DNA from: Notospermus geniculatus
Taxonomy: Eukaryota > Nemertea > Pilidiophora > Heteronemertea > Lineidae
Assembly: GCA_002633025.1 (NCBI GenBank)
Contig: NMRB01000061.1
Span: forward strand, 602,186-666,185
Direction of reading: 5' to 3'
Length of the DNA stretch: 64,000 nt
The position numbers and the translations under genes are program-made. The notes beneath the pieces are model-generated. The model saw nothing but the letters and a program-made list of their open reading frames with translations. It was not told the DNA's origin and did no database searches. Shown here piece by piece: positions 27,201-42,200 of the stretch (positions within the stretch are counted from its first letter, which is position 1; each line of letters begins with the position of its first letter).

Positions 27201-30200
27201 TTCGCACAGCAGGAAATCAATACCGAGTTGAACCTCGCCCCCGGCACCCATCGGGTACCAACCAACTGCTGGAACCATTGGAATTCGACGCCTGTTCAAC
27301 TTGTCAGTCAGATCACGACGGTGAATTTTTCTAACGGCGAAAACAGTGTACGTTAAACCAATTTCCACCTGCAGTCCTCTACCAACTTCTTGCACTAAGT
27401 ATATGCCAAAAACGTTTATCCACAAATTACCTCTTTTCCCCAACATTCAGCCCACTGCGGCACACGAACAACGCTGTTGACATTTAGCGATCCTTCGTCG
27501 TGTGGATCTATTTGTAGTATTATGCTCGGCTACAGGTGGCTCCACGGTCGCTTGCGACTGTGCATGACCTATCCAAACTACATGTAAATAGATCCGCACT
27601 TAATAGAACCGGACTTATTAAACCCGGCAATTCTGTAATGGAAGCAGAATAAGAGCGGTACAAATACCGCCTTTTTTGTAGTGGAAGCGCAACTTATGCT
27701 GTCCGAACTAAATAGATCCGCACTTAATAGAACCGGACTTATTAAACCCGGCAATTCTGTAATGGAAGCAGAATAAGAGCGGACAGATACCAGCTTTTTT
27801 GTAGTGGAAGCGCAACTATAGACTGAACCCGCACCAAGAGGTGAAACTGTCTGCTCTTCATGGCAATTAAACTCAATGTCCATGGGACGACCAGCCACGA
27901 AAAAAAAATTCTTCACCAATTTGCATGCGGGAGAGCTCGCCGGGGCTAATCGTGCGTCGAGCAAACAGCAGTTCGTTGTCAGCCAAACTTTGGGACTGCT
28001 CCTGATTGGCCCACTCAGGGTGCCTTCGCTGTCAGCACAGCTCGACTACCAGTCGTACTTCCGGTACAAAATATCACGGGTTAGTTACAACTCCAACTGG
28101 AGTCTCGGCGATTCATTAGTGGTCGCTAACAAGCTAAACCGCGTATACGAATGATAGTCATTAAATCAACGCGTTTTTCCACAGTTTTGGTTCCGGCCGG
28201 AGCGCCATAATGGATATCCAGGAGCTTAAAAATTCAATAAGTTGGTTCTTTAGTGTTAATAGGCATTCTAAAGATAGAAGAATTCAAAATATATGGCATT
28301 CTTCTGGCTTGTCTCATCAGAAATGCGACGTTATGACACCCCGAGTCCGCTTATAATCGTATTTCCAGCATAATTCATTCAAAATTGTCTTCGGGATGTC
28401 GCTAGGACTGAGTATCTCTTGCAATACACAGGCAACCACCGTTAATTACTAATGAAGACCAGAAAATACTGCCCTCCCCCCACCCCCCACCCCGATACGC
28501 TACTGTATTCAATGCTAGCCTTTTACACCTACCGTGTGCCTACTGCATTTGATGACCATGTACAATGTAACATCATTAGACTCGCAGACTTGTGGTGTAT
28601 TCAAAGATGCCCGGATTTTATTTGAACGTACCAAGTATCCCCCACACCCCAGTCCCATATGGAAAGATGTGTCAGAATTATTCACAACCAGTACCTGAAC
28701 ATGTACCTATTTCTGGCGACATGGTGGTTGTGATTTATTGATACGGAGACGCAAGGCCAGGTGAGACTCAGAACGCAGTTTTTCTTCCACTAAATGAGCT
28801 CTATATTTGCGATTCTGATCAGGTATCTCACTTTCCCGATTCCACTTGAGAGTTGACATCCACAAGGCAATCAGACCTGATGAATACACATCCCTCATCT
28901 AATTCGGACGGTACGTTCGAGACAGAGAGAATTACTTACATACCCTTTTTGCAGGGAAACTGATCAACCGACCAGGTGTCACTTAATTTCAACGGATTTA
29001 ACCAGACGTGACACCTGTAGAGGCGGTCGCCGTTCCTCTTTCGAGAAACAAAACAAAAACATGGACCTGGACTAGTTTTGGACTGAAACGTCAACCACGC
29101 CAATCACTGACAATCTCTCCAGTAAAGGCCCGTTTACACATGCAACTTTTCATATGCAACTTCATGCAACTTGTTGCATAAACCTGATGAGACCAAAAAG
29201 TTTCATAATATTCCACTTGAGAGTTGACATCCACAAGGCAATCAGACCTGATGAATACACATCCCTCATCTAATTCGGACGGTACGTTCGAGACAGAGAG
29301 ACATACTTACATACCCTTTTTGCAGGGAAACTGATCAACCGACCAGGTGTCACTTAATTTCAACGGATTTAACCAGACGTGACACCTGTAGAGGCGGTCA
29401 CCGTTCCTCTTTCGAGAAACAAAACAAAAACATGGACCTGGACTAGTTTTGGACTCAAACTTCAACCACGCCAATCACTGACAATCTCTCCAGTAACCGC
29501 GTTCTGTGTTTTCTTTTGTTTTTTCGAAACCTGGCGGGGAAACCGACGGTTTTCATTCCATGCAGTAATTATAATCTCATCAAAGGCTGAGTCGAGTCCA
29601 AAAAGAATACAATGTCATCGAAGATAATTTGTTAAACAGATTTCCTTCTCCCCTGGCCCATCCTAGCGAGTTGCAGGAAGTAAACTAGTGTCTCTGCAGA
29701 GACCACGACGTCTAGAATACTAATTGTTGCAGGCGGGACAAAGGAAAAGTTAATGTTAGTAACAACTTTTTCTCAAACGCAATACACTTAAATGTCAGGT
29801 CTCTCTAGAATTCTGTAACATCTGATAAACACATCGGTACCAAGACCATCATACAGGCGTTCACGACAAGATGTGACTTAAAATCGTATTACGAAAGTTG
29901 GTAAGTCAATTGTTTCCCAAGGGGCGATGAAGGAAGCCTCCTACATGTCGTTCCTACATTTAGCTTCCTTGAAAGATATAATCTTGTGGCAGTGCCACTT
30001 TACGGGGAGAGTAGATTCCCACCGTTGGAGATCATGCAGAAGCAAGAAGTTTGATCTTTACGTAAAGTGCCTCCTCCGCAGGCACAAGACAAAGAAAATT
30101 AACTGAAAACTGGGAATGGACATTTCGTTTTCTTCCGGATTTCTGGTGCTTCTCTTTTAATACCAAACAAACCGAATCCTTCCAAAACCACTCAATGAAA

Positions 30201-33200
30201 TAATATCCATTGGACGTTAAGTTGAAATAAAATATCTTGCTTCCAAGCATTCTTTCCATCTCCACCAATTTTGAGAAGTGTAACGGACGTTGCTGACTCT
30301 TGAAAAGAACTACGTCAACCGACTAAACATATTTGACGAAACGTGAGCTCAACCTGCTCGATAATCTTAGATGTTGATTAGTTGTGTGACGTAAATTTAA
30401 GGAACACAATCCGACGGATGTCAGATAACAAATGACCATTAATCTTATTTCTCCGTCAAAGAAACTGGTTAATGTCACGACCTTATATCCCCCGTCAAAA
30501 TAATGGCCAATAATTGGTAAATGATAGTGATGATGATACGGCTATGCTGTCATGATGTTGTATCTATCAATACTCTAATGGTGTAAACTGCATTAACAAG
30601 CTGTAAATCTTTTGGGATCGGTAGATCAACCATTGATCTGTCATGGATATCGTCCGTACCGTACATCCACCTCGGCAGTGAAATCGAATTTAGATCCTGT
30701 CAGACTTCAAAGAGTGTTATTGTAGAAAACGCACCAAAATACTGGGATGCCATATCAAAGGACAATCTCTTTCCCACTTTCTACAGTTGTTCCGAATCGG
30801 CAGTTAAACAGGAGCTCAACGAAAATTATTGACACAACATACAATCTTTCTTTGAGAAGATTACGAAAATGCCGCTACGAACGAAGTATCGACAAGTTGT
30901 TTACGTTGTGACATGACGAATATTTTGGATTACAATGAGAATTTTAATTTATCCGTCGTAACAAAACAATGTTTTATAGGGTCTTAAAGTTTTCCATTTG
31001 CAAACACGAGGGATTTCTCATTTCTCTTTTCCATTGGCAAATTTTACCAATTACAGTCTTGTCAATTCAGACGATCATCAGTAATACAGTTCCGAATGAA
31101 AGTAATCGAGTTCGTTTGGTTCGCATCTAATATCAGACATACGTGATTTACTAAGAGTTTTTTTTCAGATGATTTACTTCTCGACGAAGAGAACGCCATA
31201 AATGTATTGGGCCATGAATTAGGAACACAAAAAATCGCTTTCTGGTCGAATCGCTTTAGTCTGTACTCATAAAATTTTCTATTTGTATTTGATTTTTCCG
31301 TCAGGCCTGATGCCATAGTGTTATTGGCCCTGGTACATGTAAGTGCGGATGAGACTATCTCAAGCTACTCATAAATTATCAGTACGTCTACCACGCTTAA
31401 ACGCCCTTTGAGTCAGTATCATTACGCCTGATTTGCTTAAGCCCGTTGAGTCATTATCAGTGTCACTGCTATGCTTAAAATCTATACGATCAGAGTCCTT
31501 TCTTAACTAGGGTTCCAATACATTCTGTTTTGATGATATTTCGTCCACCTGCAAAGCTCACCAAGATATGCGATCATAGAAATTTTTGTTATATTTTTAC
31601 AGAAATTCTCTGCAGCAGAGTCTCCGGGAATTACACCACAATGGCGTGATTTATGTTTTCCTGTATTAGTTGGACTCAACTGGACTGTCCAGAATGATGC
31701 TTTCTGAGAACGTATTAAAATATAATTTGGTCAGCCTCCAGTCAAGTCTCTGCTAACATTTCTTTGAGTCCGTAATTTTACAGATCACGTCCTGAGACTC
31801 TGCTGCAGGAATTTTCTGTAAAATCCTCTGTTAGTTCTAAGAGTGTAAAGTAAAGTGAGCTACTAATTTATGAATTGAATTGAAAAACTGAACTCATCAG
31901 CTGTATCTCGACAAGTTACGACCGCGTTATAAGCATTATATTCCCTATTCATGTCTTTTTAGTAACAGCAGCTGCAATTGTGTCAGAGTGTTAAAGCCAC
32001 AGAATCGCTAGCACAGGAAAGGAAGTCGTCTACCGGTGGAGCTGCGGTTCCAGGAATCAGCTGCAAGAACATGATCAACAAAGGAAAAAGAGTGGGGAGA
32101 CAAATATTGGTCAAGCAATGAGTTGACGATGCAATACACGTAATTATCGTCCTGAACCATCTGAAAGTGTCACCAGTTGTGGCTATCTTTGTGGCGATAT
32201 ACAGACATACTCATTTACCCAAAGCATCTGCGGGGGAAATTACACCTTTCATGTTTATTCTGTTTGATTATAAACCCTAAATACCACCTGATTAGGACGG
32301 TACACTTCCTTACGAATAGAATAGGTGACATACAGAATATGTAATCGAGATGTGGTGGTGTCAGTGCGTGTAAATGTCATGGCAGTGCTTTGAGGTTGAT
32401 TGGAACTCGATAGGAGTTCGTATGTTTACTCCACATTTCGGAGTTTTACATAAATCTTTGATAATTGGAAGCAATTCAGATGATATATCGCACGTTAACC
32501 ACGTCACCTTCTTATCTTTTACTATTTTTTATGCCTCATCCGTACTCTCAAAAGAACTCGGGCATTAATCTGGACAAGCCAAAGCATGCGCACTGCACAT
32601 GTATAGATCCGCGTTGACAAAATATATCGAATCCAATTTAAGCCAAATCGGATCATTACGATCTAATTCAAGTGATGTTGTGAATTTGAAGCGGTTCTGA
32701 GGCGCCAGAAAGGTCACCCTATCATCAATACCTTTAAATAAATGATTAAGGGAGTTCAACGCTTAAAAAGTGATACAGTTAGTGAAGCAATTGGTTAGTT
32801 GTACGAATTCAGCTCTTTATAAATGTTCGGNCTTGTGAAAATCACAATCCAATAAGAAATTAGTTGAGTTGCTTCTGTTTCTTTAATTAAACTGACACGA
32901 CACTGTTCCGAAATTCAGTCACATCAGCTAAAGTAGCCCGTGTCAAAGTAAAAGTTATGGCCCGTATGCATAAAGGTGGAATAAGCTTATTCCAGGTATA
33001 GCTTCACGTTATAACGTTAGGTTATACCTGGAATAAGCTTATTCCACCTTTATGCATACGGGCGAGTTTATCAATAACGTAATGGTTGAGTGTCATCCAA
33101 CTTAAGGCCCCACACCGGTCTGCCTAAAACCTCTCAGCAGAACTGCTCACGACCGAACCCTGACCATTTCTGACCAGTACCCATACAACTGGGTGGAGTG

Positions 33201-36200
33201 AGATAAGGTAAGAAAAGATACCTGCCCAGAGTTTCACGCCGACAGTAGGACCACTGTATCAACCCACTTTTCGTATTTTCCTATTCATCCAGTCTTTCGG
33301 TGAGTGTGCAGGTTTCCATCACCCAAGTTAGCGACGTCAAGCACGGATAAACGAAGAAGATAGCTGATCACAAGACCAGACTGAGCGCTCAAGGCAAAGT
33401 CTGATCCAACAGTTTCATAAATAATTCAGCGGGGTTTTTTTACCTTAGGATACCCAATGGACAGACAATGTTACTTCCCGTAACCAGTGTCATAATTGGC
33501 ATTACCATTCGCTAGAGGAGCTTTCCCTTCCAACTCAACTTGAAACCTACGATGGTACGTGATACTGGTGCAGATATTATGAATGTCCCGCAAACCACGC
33601 TCTACACACGACGAGGAAGACAACTGAAGGATAATGTCCTATTCTGCATCAACAAAATGTTCTAAATAAAGCCTCCATATCCTATCTGCGGATGATTTGG
33701 TTCCATCGCGAAAAAAAACGAAAGCTGCCTCAACATCTTCTATGGGAGAACACCATTTAATGGGGCAATAACGTTCAACATCGATCTCTGACTCGCCATT
33801 GAGTAGGATGGCCGTCGAGGAGTAATCGTGTTTCAACTTTTAAGCTCTCTGCTTGGGATTATGAACAGTTGTTTCATTCGGTCGCAAGAGCTGGTCACTG
33901 TTAAAAATATCTGTAAATTTACAGCAGAATTTTCACTGCAAGGTTGCTGTAAAATTCATTTCACTGCAAACTGTTGTTTTTTTCACTGGAATTTAACAGC
34001 AAGATTACAGTTTCTCAGTTTTAAAGACAGCATACATTTGTTGTAGAATTCATACAATTTTGCTGTCAAAATACAGTAAACGGGTGCTGACAAAATACAG
34101 AAAAGTGCTGTGTTACTCGGCTGCCAGCAAAGTGTTGTCAGCGTTTTTAACAGTGTATGTTTTATTGGGAATTGTAGCTACTCGCCCAAATACGACTCAC
34201 TACTGGTTAAATCTATTAAAATGAAAGCGACAACCTGCTGGTGCATCAATGTCTTAACAAACATGTAAAGGCGTTTATTCCATACGAACAATAGCTGACG
34301 TTTCTGCTGTCCTGTTTAGCAGCTCCCTTCCTCACATACTTTTGCCGAAGTGTTAGTGACGGCGCGCAGCTACATCACGACCTGTTGACGTGACCCACTG
34401 CAGCTGCCACGAGTAAATTACATAAGCACGGTAGAATATTGAATGTGTGTTGTCCAGCAGTCATAAATAGTCCTCTTTACCGAAATTTCTTCGGATTACA
34501 ATCACTACTGTATTCCACTAAAGACCGCAATTAGCAAATCTACACACGCAGCAACTCGCGGCAACAAATAGCCAAATCACTTTTCCCAGTCCTGTTGGTG
34601 AATTATCTATTTGTATGTCTGGTTGCGTTCGCTTTAAGGAATTCTCCCCTCGCCAAAGGACGAAAGCGCAACCCCTTTCTCAGTAACGAGGTTGTCTACT
34701 TCAGTAACGGCCCTACCCGATGTTGCTTTGTACCCTATCTTAGTTCCATATTGTGGATATCAAGAAATGCTTTATCCAATTTTGCCAGCCGTATTGGCGA
34801 ATTATATACATCCTTACGAATTACTGGTCTGGGGACGTCATGAGAGGTTACATCATTCAGATCTTATTGTATTGGACTGGAGTCCAAATTTCGCTGCGAA
34901 ATGGCATTGTGTCTTTCCGAGGCAAAAAGGAGTTTTTGACGCGAAGATATCGAGGTGTGTTGCATTCTATTGTTACCAAATAATCAATCCAATCGAACAG
35001 CACTGCAAAAATGAAACAAAAGTGGAAAAGGTGCTACCAAGATCACACGGCGATTTATTAAATGGGACCATGCCAGAAATGTGATTCAACCTTTGCCGGC
35101 GCAAAGTATCCCGTATTTTTGCCTTCGCTTTGACGTGTCGGAATGAAGACTATTCCACATGATGACGTCATTTTCTGAGCCAGATTAAAATGGGTTCACC
35201 GCCCTGACATGTAAATTAGTAAGTTATAAAATGGTGAATAGATTACGCCGCAAAGGGAAAAACAATATGGAATGAGTAAAGAAATGCAAGTTCGCCTTCC
35301 ACATGCATAATTCATGTGAGAAAAACAGACAGCGATAATTAAATCGTATTCCACAGATTATTAATTCATTCAAATTTCATTAATGTTTTTATAACAACCC
35401 TGAGAGTTGGAAAATATTTCAAAAACACAACACAGCCAAATTATTTTACGGTAAGCCTTCAACGTTTTCGTGATCCGTTTACTCAACACAGGCATTAAAT
35501 TTAAAAGCAAGGTCATTTAAACCGTATGCATAATGCAATAAGTGTGTCTTCAAATGAAGGTCAGGTCGGGTGGAATTAGGTTCCAATGATCCTCTGTGTT
35601 ATATCAAGAAAGTGGAACAGTAGCCCTGATTACACTACATAAAATCCCCGGTTTTTTGCGGTCACACCTAATGTGTGGCTTCAAGAAACCCGTGTCTGAA
35701 AAACACGGCAAGGTCGCCGTGCTTTTCGTTAGTTCTTAGCACGGCTACAGATGGCGCAGCCATTAGGTGACGTCGTTTTCGCGCCTCCAACAATGTGTGC
35801 CAATACAGAAATGACCGAAGAGTCAGTGCATGCAACGCACCTGTTCCCGGGCTACTTACATGTACATTGTAACTACAATGTAGTAGTGACCTCTCGCCGG
35901 GCTTTTCGTACAGACGGGTCTGACACGGGTCTGGAAAAACGCGGGTATTTTCAACAGGTGTAACCGTAGCTTATGTGAAACTCTTCGATAACAGCCCTCT
36001 CCTCGACTAAGGAAATCCTTTTCAAGCCACTGTATTGCCGATAGCTCGGCGCCAAACGGAATTCCGATATGCGTTTCTTATGAAAAGATCCCTTCAAAGG
36101 CTCCAATCAATTTCTCTCTATAGAAACATTAAAAAGCTCCGAACAATAAGCTCCTTTTAAAGTTTCATTTCCCCCATTTCAGGAAAAATTAAGAAAGTGA

Positions 36201-39200
36201 AGCTCGACGTGCAGACAAAAAGGACGACAGGACCTATAAACCAAATATTCCTTTCAGAACGACACATCAAACGTTGCCGCAGGATGATCAGCAGTAAGAA
36301 CCATTTTTGGACAGCGAATTTCAGCACCGAAACTGAACATTAGTTTTACTCTTCAAATCTTTTTAAAAATTGAAAGTTATAGGGCAAAAACCAGTGGAGT
36401 TCAGGTTTTCTGTGTTGTCAGGAACGAAACGAGTTGCCTGGATATCAGCGTAGCGATTTGTGTCTCATTCCATGAAGTAAATCTCTTATCTTGGTCATGG
36501 GTATCAGCAGTTTCTGGTGAATTATGCCAACATTTTTTGTGTTAATCATGGAAGTGAAGCCTTCGCTAGAATTAGGGCCATCGTTTTCAGGTTTTGCTCA
36601 TTGTGCAAGTTTTTCTATTCATATAATGGCAGATTCGCTGCTTGGAATATCTTAGCAAGCAATCGTGTCCTTCGATGCCACGGACAATGACAATCTGACG
36701 ATGTCCACAGTTGTTCTGTTCAATCAAGGGTCCGCGAGTAACAGCCCGGAATAATCAACGAAAAGTGGATTAGAGAAAAAATTCCTCCAGCAATAGCTGA
36801 TTGGAATACAAACTAGCTCATTAGACAGTTTCACATGGTACGAACTGCAATGCCTATCTACCATTAGTCATTTAAAGCCCATTCAAAATAATCCCCACAA
36901 ATAAATTTTCAATGGAAAGACTCATTCAAGTTATTAAACCGTCCTGCATTATCCTTTAGCATGATATTTGCATGAATTATTTGATCAAATTGAAGTATCG
37001 TCCCGTAATTTCGAGACGGGGTTGATCTGACAGATACTCGGATTTCAAATTCATTTCCGAATTTACAGCGACTGCTGCACCGATTTTTAGATGAGACACT
37101 TTTTACGTGTTGAGTTCGCAGTTAATGAAACTGCGTCAAACCGCACATTGCCTGTTGCAATGCTGTTTGTCAGAGATGCGCTTGCAATATAATGACGGAG
37201 CAGAACGGAGAAGACAACCTACTGTCGTTTTTCAGTTGAGCATGATCGGCGCAACTACAATCATCCAACCGGCTTATAACGACTTGGAAACAATCAAATA
37301 CGAAATCAAGGGAAATGAGTTATAAAAAGATACATAGATATACATGTAGAAGAAAGCAAAGATACCATAAAATCACAGGTGTCAGGAGAAAAAAACCGCG
37401 AATTCTCTTTACCAAATTAGGAAATATTAATCAAATCAATGGAAAAGCAAAGAAATTTGTGATTTACTGTGAATAGGTAGGATGACAAGCTCGGAGCCTT
37501 GGGGAATAGAAAGACATTGTATCGGAATCCTTTAATGAGTCTTACTAATCTACGAACCCGTCATCTTTCAATAATGAATTGCTAAGACGAGCAAAGCAGC
37601 ATTGCATAAGCCGTTAAATTCTCTTCAGCATCCGGGAATGATAGCAGAGATGCGCTGACAGCAATGTCGAGCTAAGTGGGCCAATCATCAGGAATCTTGA
37701 TCGTCGAGATGACAACCAGCTCCACCGTGGTATTACCTGGAGTTTTTGTTAACTGGGAAAGATGCCCGTGCGCCGACTTCGAAAGTCTTCCTTGGCACCT
37801 AGAGGAAGTTTGCGCTGTCATTTGTGAAGATTTCCCATGACATTTGTAGTCCATTCAGCAGAAAAACCTCGTCAGAGCAGAGTCAAAAGTGCAATGACTG
37901 GCTGATTATGGTCGACTTCATGCAAGGATCATTGACTCAGAAAGGCAAGGATTCTGTACCACGTAGGCAGAGTTTGTGAGAGCATGGAAGCTTTTGCACA
38001 AACCAGTAGCTTAAACATGGATTCATCCAAAGGGCTACAACATAGTGTGCCTGTAAAATGCACTAGCCAAAGGAATGCAGCCGACGGCGCATGTGACGTT
38101 TATACTTCAGTATCCCCGTCCAAACACGTCGCCATGATCCGTCGGGCAAAAAACAATTCTTTATACATTTGTACGCGCCACGAGCGAAATCCATTGCATC
38201 TTAATCATTTGATGTAATATCGCGGATAAATCGAGAGGGATGATTTTACAAAACGTCTGCTTTCTCAAATGCATCTGCGGTGGGTTTGTAAACAGCCCTA
38301 TTTACAAATCTCCTCGCACTAAGTGAAATCGATCTGGTACGCAGTCATAGATATTGGTCGGTGGACCTCCGATCCATCAGTCTGTATTATTCGCTGCTAA
38401 AACCACGTGAGGGAAATGTGCCATGCGATCAGCTGTCTGACCAATGATACAAAAACGTAGGTTTTTCTTCGTCAACGAGGCTGCTTGCAACTTCTGGTTG
38501 GCGATGCAATTAATAAAAGTTCGGCATCACTCGTTGCCAGAGGTGAAGATTTCGATCGACAAAAGAAGGTTTCTTGCTAATAAAAAGATGCACGACGGCA
38601 AGGAAGCAATTAAATCAATAGGTCCCCACAATGACATTCCGCGTGTCAGAGTTACATGTAAGGTTTACGTAACTGACTGCCTTCCTTCACAAGATATGGC
38701 CTAAAGTTGAAGCTGCTATACTTAACCACCTAAACACGACTCAATCAACTGAAGCAGTTTGTATCCGTTCGGAACCTGTTCTAATTGGCCATTATCGTAA
38801 TCTAGTAGCCTATATATTTATCTTGAACAAAATTACATTGAGAGACATTCGTAGGGGCATGTTAATGTTGCAGCTTTGAAACATGAAGGAGCAGAGATTC
38901 GTCATTAAGTTAATGGAGTTTGTGACTTGTGGATTGGAGATAATGACAAGGATGTATGATGTCCTTTGCCAGACATTAGTTTGGCCGACATTAGATCAAT
39001 TCCGGTACTTACAGTCTCATGGCAGACACAAATACTATTTGGAGCATGTCATGGAGTTGATGTCAATAAATTCTTTATGAAAAGATACTTAGCTATGAAA
39101 ACCGAAGGACTGTGGCGGAGTGAGTGGTTGTCATAACAGACGTGAGATGTGTAAATTCTTTATGGAAATGTATTTAGCTCTGAAAACTGGTGAACAGTGG

Positions 39201-42200
39201 CGAAATAATTGCTTGTCGAAATGGAGAGACGAGATACGTCCTCCCCCAATAAACTGAAGCACCTGCAATGCCATCAGACAATGTTGAAAGTCCCTTTTCA
39301 GCATCAAAGTATACTTTGGTCGTATGCAATTTCGCTTGGTTCAGGTAGCGCTCAGAATCTAAAATTGGTTTAACTGGAGGTTCACCTGGCTCCCTACATG
39401 TACGTTCTCATTTTGACGAAAGTTCAGATTTGGGGGAATGGGGAGTGCACGTCTCTTCGTCAATGGTGTCAAATGAGGACATCATGGAAGTTTACACACC
39501 AACAGAGCGGGGACGTCGTCCCCGTTTGTAGAAATCATCATAATCAGTCTTCTGACTAAATTTGCGAAGAGGAATGTGTATTTTTTCACCTAAATTGAGA
39601 ATTACCTCTACCGACACGAAGAAACTAATGAGACTTAAACTTTCAGGGTATACGCCAAGAAAGTGACAACCTCGTGCGGTTTATCAAGCTTCAAACCAGC
39701 GATTCGGTTAATTAGAAACTGAAACGACAGGCATAGAAGCACACTTGATTAGACTGTAGACCCTAAAGGCAATGTAATTGAATGAAATATTCGCTAATCT
39801 AAATTTACACGTTGCTTTAGATCTAACTCACGGAGGTCGTGCTCAGTCATATCTGCAACGGTTTCGCCTAAGTTCACGTCAATTTTATACCAAATCTCAT
39901 CAAATCCAATTAAGTTCCCATTTAACAGTTTGAAATAGTTAATTGTAAAAAGTAATTGAATTGCTTATGAGACTTCTTATTTCACTTCGCGATCAGTGAA
40001 TACAAGATATTTCCGCGCCAAGTGATAAAGATCACCCTGCAGCGTTCGAATCGCGTATATTTCATCAAGAAAGTTGAAATAATTTTATGACCTCAAAGGC
40101 TGGCAGAGTTAATTACATTACGCAGAAAAACTAATTAGAATCACAACCTCGCTTACCAGTTAAATGTGAGAATAAAGCGACCGTGGCCTTATCTATTTCA
40201 GGTTCAGATACTGATTTTATGGGACGAGATATATTACAAGCACTATAAGAGCATTTCGAAGTTGACGACATCAAAGCAACTTGGTTAAATTCATCTAAAA
40301 GAACCTTGGAGAGGTTTTCATAAGATGATTGCGGCGTTGAAAGGTATCAGAACCGCCGACGAAACAGCACCACTACGGGTACATGTATCTTCTCCACGCA
40401 GGCTTATAAATGCAAGTTTCTCCAGAAATCCCCAGTGGTTCGACGTGAAATGCGGTAACTGATGTCAGCTACGGAGAAAACCTCTGACAACCAAGCCGCG
40501 CCAGCTGCAGCGTGGCATTTTTTGTGTTTTGTAGAGAAACATGTAACGGCCCCAATTCAAGATTTTTGTAGTATTCTTGACAGGAGAGGACGGAACAGAA
40601 TTTTTACCACTTGCTGCCGCAATGCAAGGCATTGGGGGAAAAGCGATTTTTGTCGGAAAGCCGGTATTTGTCGGTATTTCAGGCTGCGATTGGGCCGACC
40701 AGCCTCAATTGAAGATTTTAGTATTCTAAACACGAGGAGACGAACAGAATTTTCACCACTTGTTGCCGCAATGCAAGGCATTGGGGGGAAAGCGAGTTTT
40801 TTGTCGGAAAGCCCGTGTTTGTCGGTATTTCAGGCTTCGATTGGGCCGACCGTCGAGGAAAGTCGGATCGGACGATCACGAGCGGCCGAAGTGTACAACC
40901 CGCTTTGGGGTCGAAAAGGTCGCTCACACGTACTGGCAAGGCACGACAAATGGAGGCGCCACAGATTAGTTCTAAAAAACGCCTCAAGAGAAGAGTCAAA
41001 CTCTGCATAAATGAAGCTTATAACGAAAAAAAAACGATGAACTCTTTTGGCGGGTTGTATTTCTTTGGTGATGAAGAAAAGTGTAAACTTGGAAGTGTGA
41101 ATAAAGAAAATAACTAAAATATCTTAAGATATAGCGATACAGCTTTGAAACTAAATGCGATAGGAATTACGTGTTTGATATAGGAGACATAGTAGAAAAC
41201 ACAAGGGATCACTGTTCTATGCCATCGAAAAGAAGTGGCCCCGCTTCTTAAACTCCACTACTACGCCTAAACAAATTGCATGGGCATTGTGATAAACTTG
41301 CCATTTTGTTTCTATATTATTATTCTATTCACGTTGGTTTAGGAGAGCTTATAGTAAAGACCTTGCATTGTCATAAACCTTTGTCTTCCAGTGTAAGTAT
41401 TGAATGAAGTGTAAGCTGTTGTTTAATCGTTCACACCAAATATGCTCATTGCGTAAGACATGTAAGACTCTTTTCCTTCATCGTACTGACTTTAGCTGTG
41501 GTTACACTACATAGAAACCCCCGGGCTTTTTGAGCCCGTGTCAAGCCCGGGCCTGAAAAAAACCCGCCTGAGACCCGGCGAGTGTCTACACTACTAAAAT
41601 CTAGATGAACTTAATTGCTACGCCCGGCGATAGGGTCGCTACTGGCACGCACTCTTCACGAAGAGGAGGCGCTAAATTGGAGTGCTGGCTTTTTACCGCG
41701 CATGCCCACAAGACACGCCGCCTATCGCGGTGNAACTGCATTAACAAGCTGTAAATCTTTTGGGATCGGTAGATCAACCATTGATCTGTCATGGATATCG
41801 TCCGTACCGTACATCCACCTCGGCAATGAAATCGAATTTAGATCCTGTCAGACTTCAAAGAGTGTTATTGTAGAAAACGCACGAAAACACTGGGATGCCA
41901 TATCAAAGGATTATCTCTTTCTTCCCCATTTTCTACAGTTGTTCAGCAGTTAAACAGGAGCTCAACGAAAATTATTGACACAACATACAATCTTTCTTTG
42001 AGAAGATTACGAAAATGCCGCTACGAGGCGAAGTATCGACAAGTTGTTTACGTTGTGACATGACGAATATTTTGGACTACAATGAGAATTTTAATCTATC
42101 CGTCGTAAAAAACAATGTTTTATAGGGTCTTAAAGTTTTCCATTTGCAAACACGAGGGATTTCTCATTTCTCTTTTCCATTGGCAAATTTTACCAATTAC

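Larger units (their letters stand above)
20031..30585. other. Receptor intron 1, proximal part
   Basis: This stretch holds the repeats listed separately at 20942, 23835, 26091, 27500 and 28839. Between them I recognise no exon, RNA gene or transposase. Open frames such as 27117-27446 (minus) and 25681-25977 (minus) are under 110 codons and match no known pattern. Confidence 0.5.
30586..41493. repeat. Large duplicated block, copy A
   Basis: Starting at aactgcattaacaagctgta, this block matches 41734-54055 nearly base for base through its whole length, apart from discrete insertions, small indels and scattered substitutions. It contains an internal single N at 32831. Open frames inside it recur in copy B with stops and shifts, and none looks like a real gene. 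I read A and B as the two haplotypes of one intronic locus placed in tandem. Confidence 0.95.

Noticed and set aside
34692-35084. 130-codon frame, with a 121-codon counterpart at 47527-47892
   Set aside because: Found in both blocks but with a different stop, and without recognisable motifs; shared sequence is explained by the block being two alleles.
40462-41010. 182-codon frame in block A
   Set aside because: It is extended by a local duplication and is not preserved in block B; no recognisable domain.
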